Below, piece after piece: positions 31,061 to 40,381 of a stretch of 64,000 nt of DNA. The stretch spans positions 2,973,501 to 3,037,500 of the forward strand of contig CP012816.1 of the NCBI GenBank assembly GCA_001936135.1. The letters are read 5' to 3'. The notes under the pieces were generated by a model. The model was given only the letters and a program-made list of their open reading frames with translations. It made no database searches and was not told the DNA's origin. A program made the position numbers and the translations under genes. How positions within the stretch are numbered: the stretch's first letter is position 1; every line of letters starts with the position of its first letter. Source of the DNA: Saccharomycopsis fibuligera x Saccharomycopsis cf. fibuligera (lineage: Eukaryota > Ascomycota > Saccharomycetes > Ascoideales > Saccharomycopsidaceae).

Positions 31061-32395
31061 CTACTGCTCCGGCTCCGCTTCTCTCTGAGTTTTTCCGTCT
31101 TCATCACTAAAGGTCTGCACTCTTTCTTTGTTTTTATGTGCCGTCAATACCAACAGCTGGAATGCTTTGACTGTCAAGTCAGCTTTGCTAGGGGTCCTCT
31201 TAGGGGATGGTGGTTTAGGGTTATTAGGGTTGCCGCTATCCGTAGAACCGCTCAAGCCTGGGATATATGCATTTAAGTTATCGCCAGCCTGATAATCGGG
31301 AATAGTGAAATCGTTTCGAGAAGAATAGTCAAGTTCGGCCAAATCATTATCCTCCTCATCCTCACCATCGACAGACTCTCTCAACGCTTTGATTCTATTC
31401 TTTAGTCTCACAACTTCAATAGCTTGAATAAATTTACTTCTGGCGTTGAATCCTTCTCTAATAGTTGGCAACAAGTCAACACTGTTGTTATTAGTGATCC
31501 ATTTATCTTGCAACAACTGATCTGCAGTGAGTCTCTTATTCTGGTCCACCCTGAGCATCCTCAAAATAAAATATTTTGCATCATCGCTGACATCTTTCCA
31601 GTACTTGTCATGGAAAACAACTCCATTATCGTTTTTAACTTCCTGCAAAAAATCATTGATATTTTCTGATCTAAATGGTGAATAACCACACAATAAAGTA
31701 TAAGTAATAACACCAGTAGACCATATATCGCATGGTTTTCCATGCCCAACTCCCAATAGCACTTCAGGAGCAGCGTAGCCAAAAGAACCAGCAGTTGTTT
31801 TCAAAACTTGATCCTTGGATCGAAGCTTTTTAGCAATACCAAAATCTGCCAACACAATTGGCGACTGCGGATCTTCATCTTCAGTCTTTAAGTAGAGAAC
31901 ATTTTCTGGTTTAATATCTCTATGCACAATGTCATTTTGGTGCAAATAAGACAACGCTTGTAATATTTGCTTAATACAAGACGCAGCATCCTTTTCGGTG
32001 AACTTTCCCTTGGCTATGATACGGTCAAATAGCTCACCACCAGTAGCTAATTGGGTCGCAATGTAGAATTTATCTCTGCTTTCAAACCAATCCTTGAAAC
32101 CAACGATGTTTGGGTGTTTAACATGCTGTAAAAGCTTCAATTCATCATAAACCATGTTGAAGTTCCCCTTCAACGTCTTTTTAAGAATTATTTTCATGGC
32201 AATATCTTCTCCAGTGGCTACGTCCCTTGCCTGACGAACCACACCAAAAGTCCCGGCGCCGAGGGTCTTGCCAAAAATGTAGTTATTCTTTCTGGAGTAC
32301 GAGGCTGGATGGCCGCTGAGCTTTTGGATAAATTTTTGAATCCCATGGCCTTGAATTGGCGAAGGCTGAATGATATCTGGATCAACGATCGGCAT
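31061..32395 (-). CDS. CMK1: Calcium/calmodulin-dependent protein kinase
   Basis: CaMK-type serine/threonine kinase acting in calcium and stress signalling. The 444 residues run from an ATG at 32395. The kinase domain covers about 38-300: GKTLGAGTFGVVRQA (Gly loop), AMKIILKKTL (Lys), HRDIKPENVLY, LADFGIAKKL, GYAAPEVL, CDIWSTGVITYTLLCG. The segment after the domain (about 312-342: TIREGFNARSKFIQAIEV, then RLKNRIKALRE) is amphipathic and basic, as for the autoinhibitory and calmodulin-binding region. The tail is acidic then Pro/Ser-rich (PKPPSPKRTPSKA). Length equals S. cerevisiae Cmk1/Cmk2 (446/447); which paralog cannot be told. CMK1 and GSY1 are adjacent in S. cerevisiae and lie 22 kb apart here. 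Confidence 0.93.
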   Translation of the reverse strand: MPIVDPDIIQPSPIQGHGIQKFIQKLSGHPASYSRKNNYIFGKTLGAGTFGVVRQARDVATGEDIAMKIILKKTLKGNFNMVYDELKLLQHVKHPNIVGFKDWFESRDKFYIATQLATGGELFDRIIAKGKFTEKDAASCIKQILQALSYLHQNDIVHRDIKPENVLYLKTEDEDPQSPIVLADFGIAKKLRSKDQVLKTTAGSFGYAAPEVLLGVGHGKPCDIWSTGVITYTLLCGYSPFRSENINDFLQEVKNDNGVVFHDKYWKDVSDDAKYFILRMLRVDQNKRLTADQLLQDKWITNNNSVDLLPTIREGFNARSKFIQAIEVVRLKNRIKALRESVDGEDEEDNDLAELDYSSRNDFTIPDYQAGDNLNAYIPGLSGSTDSGNPNNPKPPSPKRTPSKADLTVKAFQLLVLTAHKNKERVQTFSDEDGKTQREAEPEQ

Positions 32396-33364
32396 AATTG
32401 GCTCGGGTTGCTGTTAACTTCCTATTGTGTCTGCCAGCAGATAGTGCTGAAATGTTGACTATGTTAAGATCTAATACAAGAAGAAATTTATTCTCGATAA
32501 GTTGAAGAGAAGTAGCAAATTCGTGAGTTAATGTTCAAGAGATGACGTATAATAATAGTTTCTTGTGACAAGGCTATAATATTAGATTATATGCTAGATG
32601 TGGTTGCTGACAAGCAGCAAATAAATCTGATAAAAAAACAACAGTGTCAATTATAGGTATTCTGCAGTTGTACTTCCAGTTGAAAGATAACAGGTCCTTT
32701 ACAGATAAGAAGATGAAGCGTCGGCATGGGTTGGTTATTTTTACTTTGGTCCAGAAGGCCCCTAAAACTTTTGAGAGTCGATTGCCAAAATCCACACTGG
32801 AAGATGGCGCGGGGGCGGAGGACGGACACGGACGAGAGAAGTGTAATATACATTCTGCTCACACTCGTGACCTACCGTCACGGATGAGGCGGTAACCTTC
32901 TTTTTATCACTTAAGTTCCGATACTATGTTGCGGAAATAGGCCGGTTTGTGTATATACTGTAGCAGCAGAAGTATAACCGCGCCTCGATACACAGCCCGT
33001 GCTTATTTACTAGTTGCAAAGCTTTGAAATAAGCGAAGGAAACGATTGACCGTACCTTTGTGCTCCATGGCTTGGTCTACTGGAAGAGGCTTACTTGGCC
33101 TGTTTTTTTAGTACTTCTAATAGCAGATGTACAAACAGTTGTCTTCGGCCTCCAACTACAACCAACACCATTTAGTACTAATTTCAGAGCGGGTGTAAGC
33201 ATGTGACTTGACCCCTATTCGCGGTTAAGCTTGAGGGGAAAAAAAAGTAGATGTGTATCACACCAACATCAATTTAATAAACTATTATCATAGGCAATTA
33301 CATCAAAATTTACGGTAAAGAGTAATAAAATAGAGGCCCTTGAGAAAGGATTCACAAAGCGATC
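32396..33364. promoter_or_regulatory. Divergent promoter region CMK1/MAK31
   Basis: 969 bp with no recognised gene. It includes a short GC-rich segment near 32805-32835 and several T or A runs. No motif could be assigned with confidence. Confidence 0.5.
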
Positions 33365-33673
33365 ATGTCAAAAAACTCATTGGATATGTATTTTGGCTTA
33401 TTATTCAGAATAACGCTAAAAGAAGATTTAGTGGAGCCCAAATATCTGCCAAACCATAAAAGGGTTGTTGTGGGATACTTATTGGCAACCGATAAAGAGG
33501 CAAACGTGCTACTTAACAACAGCAAGGAAATCATCATTGATTCAAGCAGTAAAGAGAAACATTACAGCGTTTTAAAGGAAAGATATTTGGGCATGCTATC
33601 GGTACCCAAGAGCTCTATAGAAAAAATTGAGGTTGAGAAAAACAAATACGAGAGATTTAGTAAATGGCAGTAA
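33365..33673 (+). CDS. MAK31: Sm-like protein, NatC auxiliary subunit (Mak31/Naa38)
   Basis: Small LSM-fold protein expected to be the Mak31/Naa38 partner of Mak3 and Mak10 in N-terminal acetyltransferase NatC. The 102 residues contain Sm1-like YFGLLFRITLKED, VVVGYLLATDKEANVLLNN (typical of Naa38/LSMD1) and the Sm2-like RYLGMLSVPKSSIEKIEVE. The LATDKEANVLL plus LGMLSVP combination separates it from spliceosomal Sm proteins. S. cerevisiae Mak31 is 88 residues. The ATG at 33365 is the first in frame. Confidence 0.82.
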   Translation: MSKNSLDMYFGLLFRITLKEDLVEPKYLPNHKRVVVGYLLATDKEANVLLNNSKEIIIDSSSKEKHYSVLKERYLGMLSVPKSSIEKIEVEKNKYERFSKWQ

Positions 33674-34077
33674 AGATTGGGTCTTATTTTTTATATTTTC
33701 AGATGCTGTTCCAATCTTCAGTTTAAGCTATTCTTTGAGATAATTTGATTTATACAATGAAGTAGCTAGCTGGATAGCTTAGTGAACAAAAACATAGTTC
33801 ATTTTCATAAAGTTGAATCTTTTCAATTGCCACATAATGAGTAAAGATGGCCCATTTGTGGAGACAAAAAATTTGTATGCTAAAGTAAAATACATATGGG
33901 CTGTATCGAGCCCAAAACTAAGCATTGTCTAATATAACGGGTTTGTGCCATAGCAAAAGAAAATGATAAAATAAAAAACTTGAAGCTAGAATGAAAAGGA
34001 TATCATAAAATCAATCGTATGAACAAAACTAGATGTAAAGATAAGAAAACTGAAAAAAGAAAAAGTTACAACACCAG

Positions 34078-34139
<62 letters not shown>

Positions 34140-34239
34140 GTATATAGTAGATGAAGAGAAATAATAACCAATGAGATCTCGAAAGAAATAATATGTCATT
34201 GTACGTGGATTCTAACATTTATGACACAGCTCTATTTAA
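33674..34239. other. Convergent intergenic region MAK31/UBC8 with A57
   Basis: 566 bp, AT-rich, dominated by an uninterrupted A57 run (34080-34136). Nothing else is recognisable. Confidence 0.7.
34080..34136. repeat. Poly(A) tract, 57 bp
   Basis: Longest homopolymer in the window, in the convergent gap between MAK31 and UBC8. On the UBC8 strand it is T57, about 105-160 nt past the UBC8 stop. Confidence 0.95.
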
Positions 34240-35340
34240 TCATGCTTTACTATTCCCTTCCTCAAACTCCTCCTCCTCCTCATAATCCTCTTCCTCGTTA
34301 CTTTCGCTGCCTTCTTCCTCTTCTTCATCTTCTTCTTCTTCCTCATCTTCATCGGAGTCCAAGGATTCTGCTGACGATAGCTCATCATTGTCTTCCGGTT
34401 CTTCTTCTTCTTCTTCTTTGAAATCATCATTGCTAGCATATTTCTTGACATAATCTTTCACTTTTTTGATATAGTACTCGTTATCGCTCATATATAGCTG
34501 ACTTGCGTCACTATTGAGTGGATCTGCAGCGTTGGGATAGCTGAGAAGTTGAGGAAGAAATATTTCAAATATATTGAAAATATCAAACATTGGTGACCAT
34601 GTTTGATTAATGACATCTAAGCAGACAGAGCCACTACCTTCGTCAATGTTAGGATGGTAAATTTTGTTCAAAAAGCCAATAGATGGTGATTTGTACGGGT
34701 ATTCATCAGGAAGCTCAACATGAATTTTCCAAATTCCGCCTTCATAAGGCGCTAGAACAGAGTTAGTGATCATCAAACTGGTTTTATTTAATGTGTAGTT
34801 ATAGAATTCAAAGTTGCAGATGTGGTTTCTAGCTTTTACTTACTTCCTTCCGGACCTATGAATTTGACATTGAATTCCTGAAGATTATCCTTGACTAAGT
34901 TGACATTGTAGTCACTCATCAACCTATAATTGGTTAGTTTTCTTTTCAAGTTTACTACTAATAATAATATTCTTTGCGTTTTTGAAACTATGCAAAACCT
35001 GTCTGGATAATATAGATCGCAGAGACAACAAGTTTTGTCTTTTGGCCAAGCTTACCAGCATCAAGTAAATCAAAAACGTAAAACAAAATAAGAATAAAAA
35101 ACATACAACTTCATGACGTCTGTCTTTATACGATTTTTTGAAGAGCTGTGGTAAAGATGTTAGTCTTCTAATTTATATTAATGGAACTTTGCCACTCATA
35201 AGCGCCCACCAATGGCACTTTTTAACGCTTTTTTGATTCAAAATTGATATTCCCGCCCATCGCGAGAGTGTTTGCCTGATGTGATTGTTAAATAAAAGGT
35301 GGTTGCAATCTCCGTTGTGCCATATTTTTACGTACCTCAT
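34240..35340 (-). CDS. UBC8: Ubiquitin-conjugating enzyme E2 Ubc8, three introns
   Basis: E2 that in S. cerevisiae acts with the GID ligase in degrading fructose-1,6-bisphosphatase. Four exons: 35336-35340 (ATGAG), 35107-35145, 34844-34923 and 34240-34751, giving 211 residues (S. cerevisiae 218). The spliced start reads [19 protein letters not shown], matching yeast Ubc8 (MSSSKRRIETDVMKLLMSD) across two junctions. The third junction restores [19 protein letters not shown]. The active-site Cys is in [16 protein letters not shown]. The C-terminal tail is almost purely acidic (E/D/S), as in Ubc8. Intron sizes are 190, 183 and 92 nt, each with a CTAAC-type branch site. Confidence 0.95.
34752..34843 (-). 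other. UBC8: UBC8 intron 3
   Basis: 92 nt, donor GTAAGT, branch CACTAAC only about 8 nt before the acceptor TTCTAG. Phase 1, creating the Thr of GPEGTPYEGG. Confidence 0.9.
34924..35106 (-). other. UBC8: UBC8 intron 2
   Basis: 183 nt, donor GTATGT, branch AACTAACC, acceptor TATAG. It splits the first Leu codon of VMKLLMSD. Confidence 0.92.
35146..35335 (-). other. UBC8: UBC8 intron 1
   Basis: 190 nt, donor GTACGT directly after the five-nucleotide exon ATGAG, branch GACTAAC, acceptor CACAG. Phase 2, splitting the Ser2 codon. Confidence 0.9.
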
Positions 35341-35658
35341 GGTTAGAAACAGTTTCTAGTTAATAGTCTCAATGCAACTCTGACTATTTTTATATATGTG
35401 CGGTAACTAGAGGGGCAAATGTATTTTTCTTTCCTAAATAATGTGTACAAGATACCCCGGTGCAGTCAGCACCCTAACTCACTAAGTAATTTCTACTCAG
35501 TTTTCCTGATCACGCTAGTGATAGTAGTGGTAGTCTAAAATAGAACTCACGTGAAGCTCATCGCCAGATGGTTAGAGCTTTTCTGATCGAGTTTGTTATA
35601 GAGGATGTAAAGCTGGGGAATAGGGTTATGAACGATGAAAGACTTTTTTGGTAGCTAG

Positions 35659-35700
35659 TTCACATTGGCTGGTTCACATTGGCTAGCTAACTGTGGCTAG
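35659..35700. repeat. Three 14-bp tandem units ending in GGCT(A/G)G
   Basis: TTCACATTGGCTGG, TTCACATTGGCTAG and the diverged CTAACTGTGGCTAG lie head to tail upstream of UBC8. Confidence 0.85.
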
Positions 35701-35825
35701 TAGTTTGTCGTACTTACAGTACGACTTCATGAAGGTAGAGGCTAATATTCTAAATTCGGTACTACAAGCCATGTGGCGGTGATGGCAAGTTCTAACCTCA
35801 CAAAGCCCCATCGCCACAATTAACT

Positions 35826-35861
35826 TGTCAAAATGTCAAAATGTCAAAATGTCAAAATGTC
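35826..35861. repeat. (TGTCAAAA)4.5 tandem repeat
   Basis: Four perfect 8-bp units and a final TGTC in intergenic DNA about 490 bp upstream of UBC8. Confidence 0.92.
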
Positions 35862-37640
35862 ATAAATTATAAACCCTTGAAAAAAAAGTGGCTGTGTTGG
35901 GCGCTGGGCGTGGGTACACCTAGAACAGTTTAGTATCAATAGGAATCAACAGATAAGAAACCGGCCATCAATATTGTGCAGTTTTGCGCAGCTTTTTGCT
36001 TCACGTACAAAGCCAGAAGCGCCTAGATGTAGAATGCTGCAGGCAACAATTTGGGGAATCCCCTTAGGTTATTGAGCGAAATTCAAGCCACAAGCCACAA
36101 GCCTTCATCAAAAATAACGTTTGATACGTAATGTTTACCGCATGATAATACATATGCATATTGTGCTAATGTAAGGTGCCAAAAATCTTTTGAAACATAA
36201 CTATTACGTACACCAATGCGCTGTACTTGTAATCCACTGATTTCAATACAAACTTAAGCTTCACAAAATTTTATTTGGGTAATTTTCATTTTATGTATTT
36301 ACATATATGTAATATAGAAGATGCATGGAAGCAACTTTATTATAATACAGTACATAGAAGCTACTGCGAAAATCGTTTTTTCTTATTATTAATACTGTTA
36401 GCTTAAATTTAATAATTATCGTATCTCACTTAGCCACCTTTATATTGAGTAACTGAAATAAAATATATGTTTTTCACAGTGGCCTTTTGGTTCGTATCCT
36501 AGGAGATCAAAGCAAAACTAGGGAACATATTATCTACCTTATAATTAAAAAATGCTAATAAATGATCATCAAACAACAATTCATAATGCGTGCTATACAC
36601 ATACAAAATGCGCCTGTTACGTTTTGTCTGGTTAGCAGAGCTCCTTAAACAAAAAAGAATATCTATATACTTTGAAAAATCTTTTTTCGGGTGACTTGAC
36701 TGGATCTAATACTGTGGCTTTCATGGAATATCCGGATTGTAAAATAATAATACATCTGCTGGGTTATGTTGTTATTAGCCGTTGCTGCCGCGATCGTCGA
36801 TAGACTATGTGATATTCCGTCACTGCTAAAACACAAAGTATGCCTGGTATATAGCGGGGGCACTCGATGAGTAGCCTGCATACACTTTAATAAGAAAAAG
36901 ACAAGAAATGAGGCACTGCGCTCAAAGCGAAAAAAAAAAACGCTATTATTTGTTTTTTTTATTCATGTATCGGAAGTGATATAATTGTTTTTGGCGATTT
37001 GACAGGCCTGGACAGAGCAAATTTTAAAAAGCAGTAAAAAACTTTGTTCTTTTGATTATGTAATGATTATATAACATACATATAGGTAAATAAATTTTAC
37101 CTTACGATGATGATGTTTATGTCAAACACTAATCTATGAAATTTGCTTTTAGATTTTTCAATAGAGTTCAAAGTTTGTTTTATTCTTACTTTATTTGATG
37201 ACATTTTGTAATTACAAGACATTAATGTCAATATTGGTACCAGAAATGCTCACCATAAACTTTTGTAGTTATGAATTTGCCCATCACTAGCCAATACCTG
37301 CACAGGAGCCAAGACAGGAAAAATGTACAACTAAAAATGTATCATAATGCTGAAAATCTTTTGTTACTATCTACAGTTTTGAAATTTTTACATATAAAAT
37401 AGTCAATGAGCAACAACAACAAAAAAAAAAAAAAAAAAAAAAAATACTACGCTTGAAGAGTCCTATTCAAAACCAAGCGCTTTTAATCGGCCCCCAACAT
37501 ATTATAAAGGCTGATGATCGCTAATAATAATATGCTTTAGGTGCGCAGTACAGTGCAATGCGAAATCAGTCTGAGAGGCACACAAAGAAAATATAAAGTT
37601 AAAGAAAAATAAAAAAGCAAAAAAAGTATCAAAAGCTAGT

Positions 37641-37757
37641 GTATGTATGATTCGATCGAGACCATGGACATTTAGGCCTACAGCTCATCCTACCTATTAA
37701 AAAAAAAAAAAAATCATGGTGGTGTGGTCATACTTTCGATGGCTACTAACGCTACAG
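37641..37757 (+). other. Intron-like segment outside any recognised gene
   Basis: GTATGT donor at 37641, exact TACTAAC at 37744-37750 and a CAG acceptor ending at 37757, with normal yeast spacing (117 nt). Flanking sequence has no long reading frame, so it could be an intron of a non-coding RNA or chance. Confidence 0.3.
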
Positions 37758-38599
37758 GGTATCAGATGTTAAACTTTATGAAAGCCAGAAAACCTGATGA
37801 CAAAAAAATTGAAATTTAACATAAATGAATAAAATGAAATTAAAGAAGCTGCTATTTGTCCCAAGCAAATTATAAAATATACTTGGAAAGAAAAAATTGC
37901 CAAAATTATGGAACATAAAGAAAAACAGAATATTCCCCTGGATAATTGCATTGAGTTTGAAACCCACTGAAGTTACTTGTACCAGATCTCAGTGCTAGAT
38001 TGCTCTCCAATTTCATACCTTTTTGGGGCCCAGCTGTCAAAAAAAAAAAAAAAAAAAATAAAAAAAAAAAAAAAGAGAGAGAGAAAAAAGAAAAAAAACT
38101 TCTAACGAAAAGCTTTATGTTATCCACTGCTGTTTTGGCAACTGTGCTTCTATGATGGCATGTCTTGTATAATTACTTCAGTATATTTCATTTTTAAGAT
38201 TCAGCCTTAATCTGAGACTTTAGAAAACCCACAATAAATGAGTGGTGACATTTATTTCTTGTAAAACTAAATCAAATAATTCACATAACAGGTATGTTCC
38301 CTTTCCCTTGATTCTTCGTGATTTTAGACTTTTTGTAATGGACATACGTGCTACATTTTTCAAAGTTTTACATTACCTCTGTCGTAGTTATCCTGATATT
38401 GCTGTATAATGTACATTGGATTTACATTTTGCTGTAAGTGAAAACAAACGCTTGCTAAAAAAATGGAGCCAGAACATGAAGCAACAGAAAAAAATACATA
38501 TACAGACTAAATGCAAAACTATGGGATAGGCATCTCTCTCCCTCTGGCACTATACGTATTCAAATTTGGTGAGGGGGCAGCCATCTTGTTGTAAATTAT

Positions 38600-39841
38600 T
38601 TAATTTATACCATTGTTTATGTCACCTTCCTTGACTCCTTGAGATAATGTCAACTGCGACTCCGTCGCATCACTTTCTGCAGAAAGCGGCTTTTGCAATG
38701 ATTCAGTTACCGATGCCGACACTTGTTCCGCTCCAGTATTAGCTGTTTGGGGTTGCTGTGTTTCCAGCGACTGTTCTGTCTGCTGTGCCTGCTGAGCTTC
38801 CTGGTGCTGCTGAACTTCCCGTGGGTTGTTTAGCATTCCGTTATTGTCTTTCGTTTGGTCTTCTGCTGTGTGTGGTTGCTGGTCAATTTCAATAGGAGCC
38901 TGGTCTCCAGCAGCGTTATCTTTGAAAGGATTAGTTTCCTGATCAGCTATACTTAAACTGCCAAGTCTTACCACCCGGAGATGCTTGTCTAGGCTGTTAG
39001 TATTGGTAGTAGCACCGATGTACGTGACGGCAGGCAACCTCAGCCTCGAAATCACGCCATCGGTATTGTTTATTAACACCACATGCTTATTGTAACTTTT
39101 TTCAAACAAAAGACGGCTCTTGTCGTTGTGAAATTTTATATCATCGCTTATGATAAGCCCGTCATCCTCGACTTCTGCTTCAGCATCGCTGGTGTTATTA
39201 TTTGTGGCAGTTCCAACGGAAACAGAGGCCCCGGCCTCTGCCTTGGCGGAAGCTCCGGCGGCAGGTTTGTTAGGCACTGCTCTCTTGGTAGAGGTGTTTG
39301 CGGTAGCAGATACTGTGAACTCCTTCGACAAGTTCTTTATTTCCTCCAATAAGTCTAGCTTGTTTCTGGTACTTCTGCTATCGTCAACAGGAGAAGTATT
39401 GCTGGCATTTGCAGAGGAAAACTTTCTTTCAAACAGTTGACTAATGGCGCGCGAGTTGCTGGTTTCGTTCTGCAATTCTTCGATTTCTTTTTGTAGACTG
39501 CTGCTCACGTCTTGATAATCTTCGTGCTCTCCGTCAATTTTCAAATCGTCGCCCTGTGCATTGTAATCAATGAGGTCGGCATCGCCATAATCGTCGCCGC
39601 TGGTTGGCCTGAGCAAGCCGAAACTTTTGAGCATTAGCTCATTGGCAAGCACATAGTTAACAGAAGTGGTTGATTTCAAAGAAACGTTAGTTAAACCGTC
39701 GTTGGATGTGACACCGCTGAGCACTGTCTTTGGATGGTAAAGAAAATTATTGGTACTGGCAGCTGGTGGCGGAGGAAAGGAAGCGGTTTGTGGAGGGGCT
39801 GCGCCATAATTGTTGGGCTTATATCTTTTTGGAGCCGACAT
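38600..39841 (-). CDS. Unrecognised low-complexity protein, 413 residues
   Basis: I do not recognise this protein. The ATG at 39841 opens MSAPKRYKPNNYG, followed by a Pro/Ala/Ser-rich stretch. A more ordered block lies at about 35-100 (FLYHPKTVLSGVTSNDGLT, then NYVLANELMLKSFGLLRP). A probable short coiled coil is at about 112-142 (SLQKEIEELQNETSN), followed by LDLLEEIKNL. An Ala/Thr-rich disordered region and an ordered segment (HNDKSRLLFEKSYNKHVVLI, then RLRLPAVTYIG) precede a Gln/Glu-rich tail. The long uninterrupted frame and alternating ordered and disordered blocks support a real gene, possibly nuclear. A 45-codon upstream frame ends five bases before its start. It is isolated, with 3.3 kb and 3.7 kb of gene-free DNA on either side. 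Confidence 0.75.
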   Translation of the reverse strand: MSAPKRYKPNNYGAAPPQTASFPPPPAASTNNFLYHPKTVLSGVTSNDGLTNVSLKSTTSVNYVLANELMLKSFGLLRPTSGDDYGDADLIDYNAQGDDLKIDGEHEDYQDVSSSLQKEIEELQNETSNSRAISQLFERKFSSANASNTSPVDDSRSTRNKLDLLEEIKNLSKEFTVSATANTSTKRAVPNKPAAGASAKAEAGASVSVGTATNNNTSDAEAEVEDDGLIISDDIKFHNDKSRLLFEKSYNKHVVLINNTDGVISRLRLPAVTYIGATTNTNSLDKHLRVVRLGSLSIADQETNPFKDNAAGDQAPIEIDQQPHTAEDQTKDNNGMLNNPREVQQHQEAQQAQQTEQSLETQQPQTANTGAEQVSASVTESLQKPLSAESDATESQLTLSQGVKEGDINNGIN

Positions 39842-39846
39842 GCTTG

Positions 39847-39984
39847 CTATGGTGCTTCCTGCTCGTGATGTTGATGTTTGAAATGATGTTGATGTTGTGC
39901 CGGACTATCAAGTGAAGCGCGACCGCGTCCACGCGCTGCTTCTACTTTCCGTGATATTCTTCTTTCTGTGTTTATTTTCACCAT
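39847..39984 (-). promoter_or_regulatory. 45-codon upstream ORF ending 5 nt before the start of the low-complexity gene
   Basis: ATG at 39984 (MVKINTERRISRKVEAARGR at its start, His/Gln-rich at its end) and stop at 39847-39849, five bases before the main ATG at 39841. If in the leader it would force termination and reinitiation. Alternatively it could be a separate short basic peptide. Confidence 0.4.
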
Positions 39985-40347
39985 CTTTTTTTTCTTGATG
40001 AAGCACCGTGTTCTCCAGCAGCGCACGTGATATGCCACCTGACCTTGTTCGCAGCTCTGCTCAGAGAGTGAAAAAGAGTCGCTGGCACCAGCCACAGCGG
40101 GCATGTATATAGCGCGCTGCTGGCCGAATTCTCTGTATGTCCGACAGCGGCACTTTCTGCCGTTTTGTGCCTGACAATGGAACTCGCACAGTGCAGTGGC
40201 ATTTCACGCACTACAATTGCAATTACAATCGTGCTTCAGCCTATAACCGTATTCACCGATAGCTTCCCTCTGCAACGTTAGTGTCAGGACCACTATCCGC
40301 CACAGCAGCTATTTCTAATTAAGGTACAACCTTCGACAGCAATTTAC

Positions 40348-40381
40348 TTTTTTTTTTTTTTATTTTTTTTTTTTTTTTTTT
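40348..40381. repeat. Poly(T) tract interrupted once
   Basis: About 14 T, one A, then 19 T, roughly 510 bp upstream of the low-complexity gene. Confidence 0.9.

Larger units (their letters stand above)
35341..38599. other. Gene-poor region, 3.26 kb
   Basis: From the UBC8 start to the stop of the low-complexity gene, no coding region was recognised. It contains short tandem repeats (35659-35700, 35826-35861, and a 2.5-copy AAGCCACA-like repeat near 36088-36105), poly(A) runs near 37423-37444 and 38041-38075, and an unexplained pair of splice signals (37641-37757). Its UBC8-proximal part must hold the UBC8 promoter. Confidence 0.6.
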
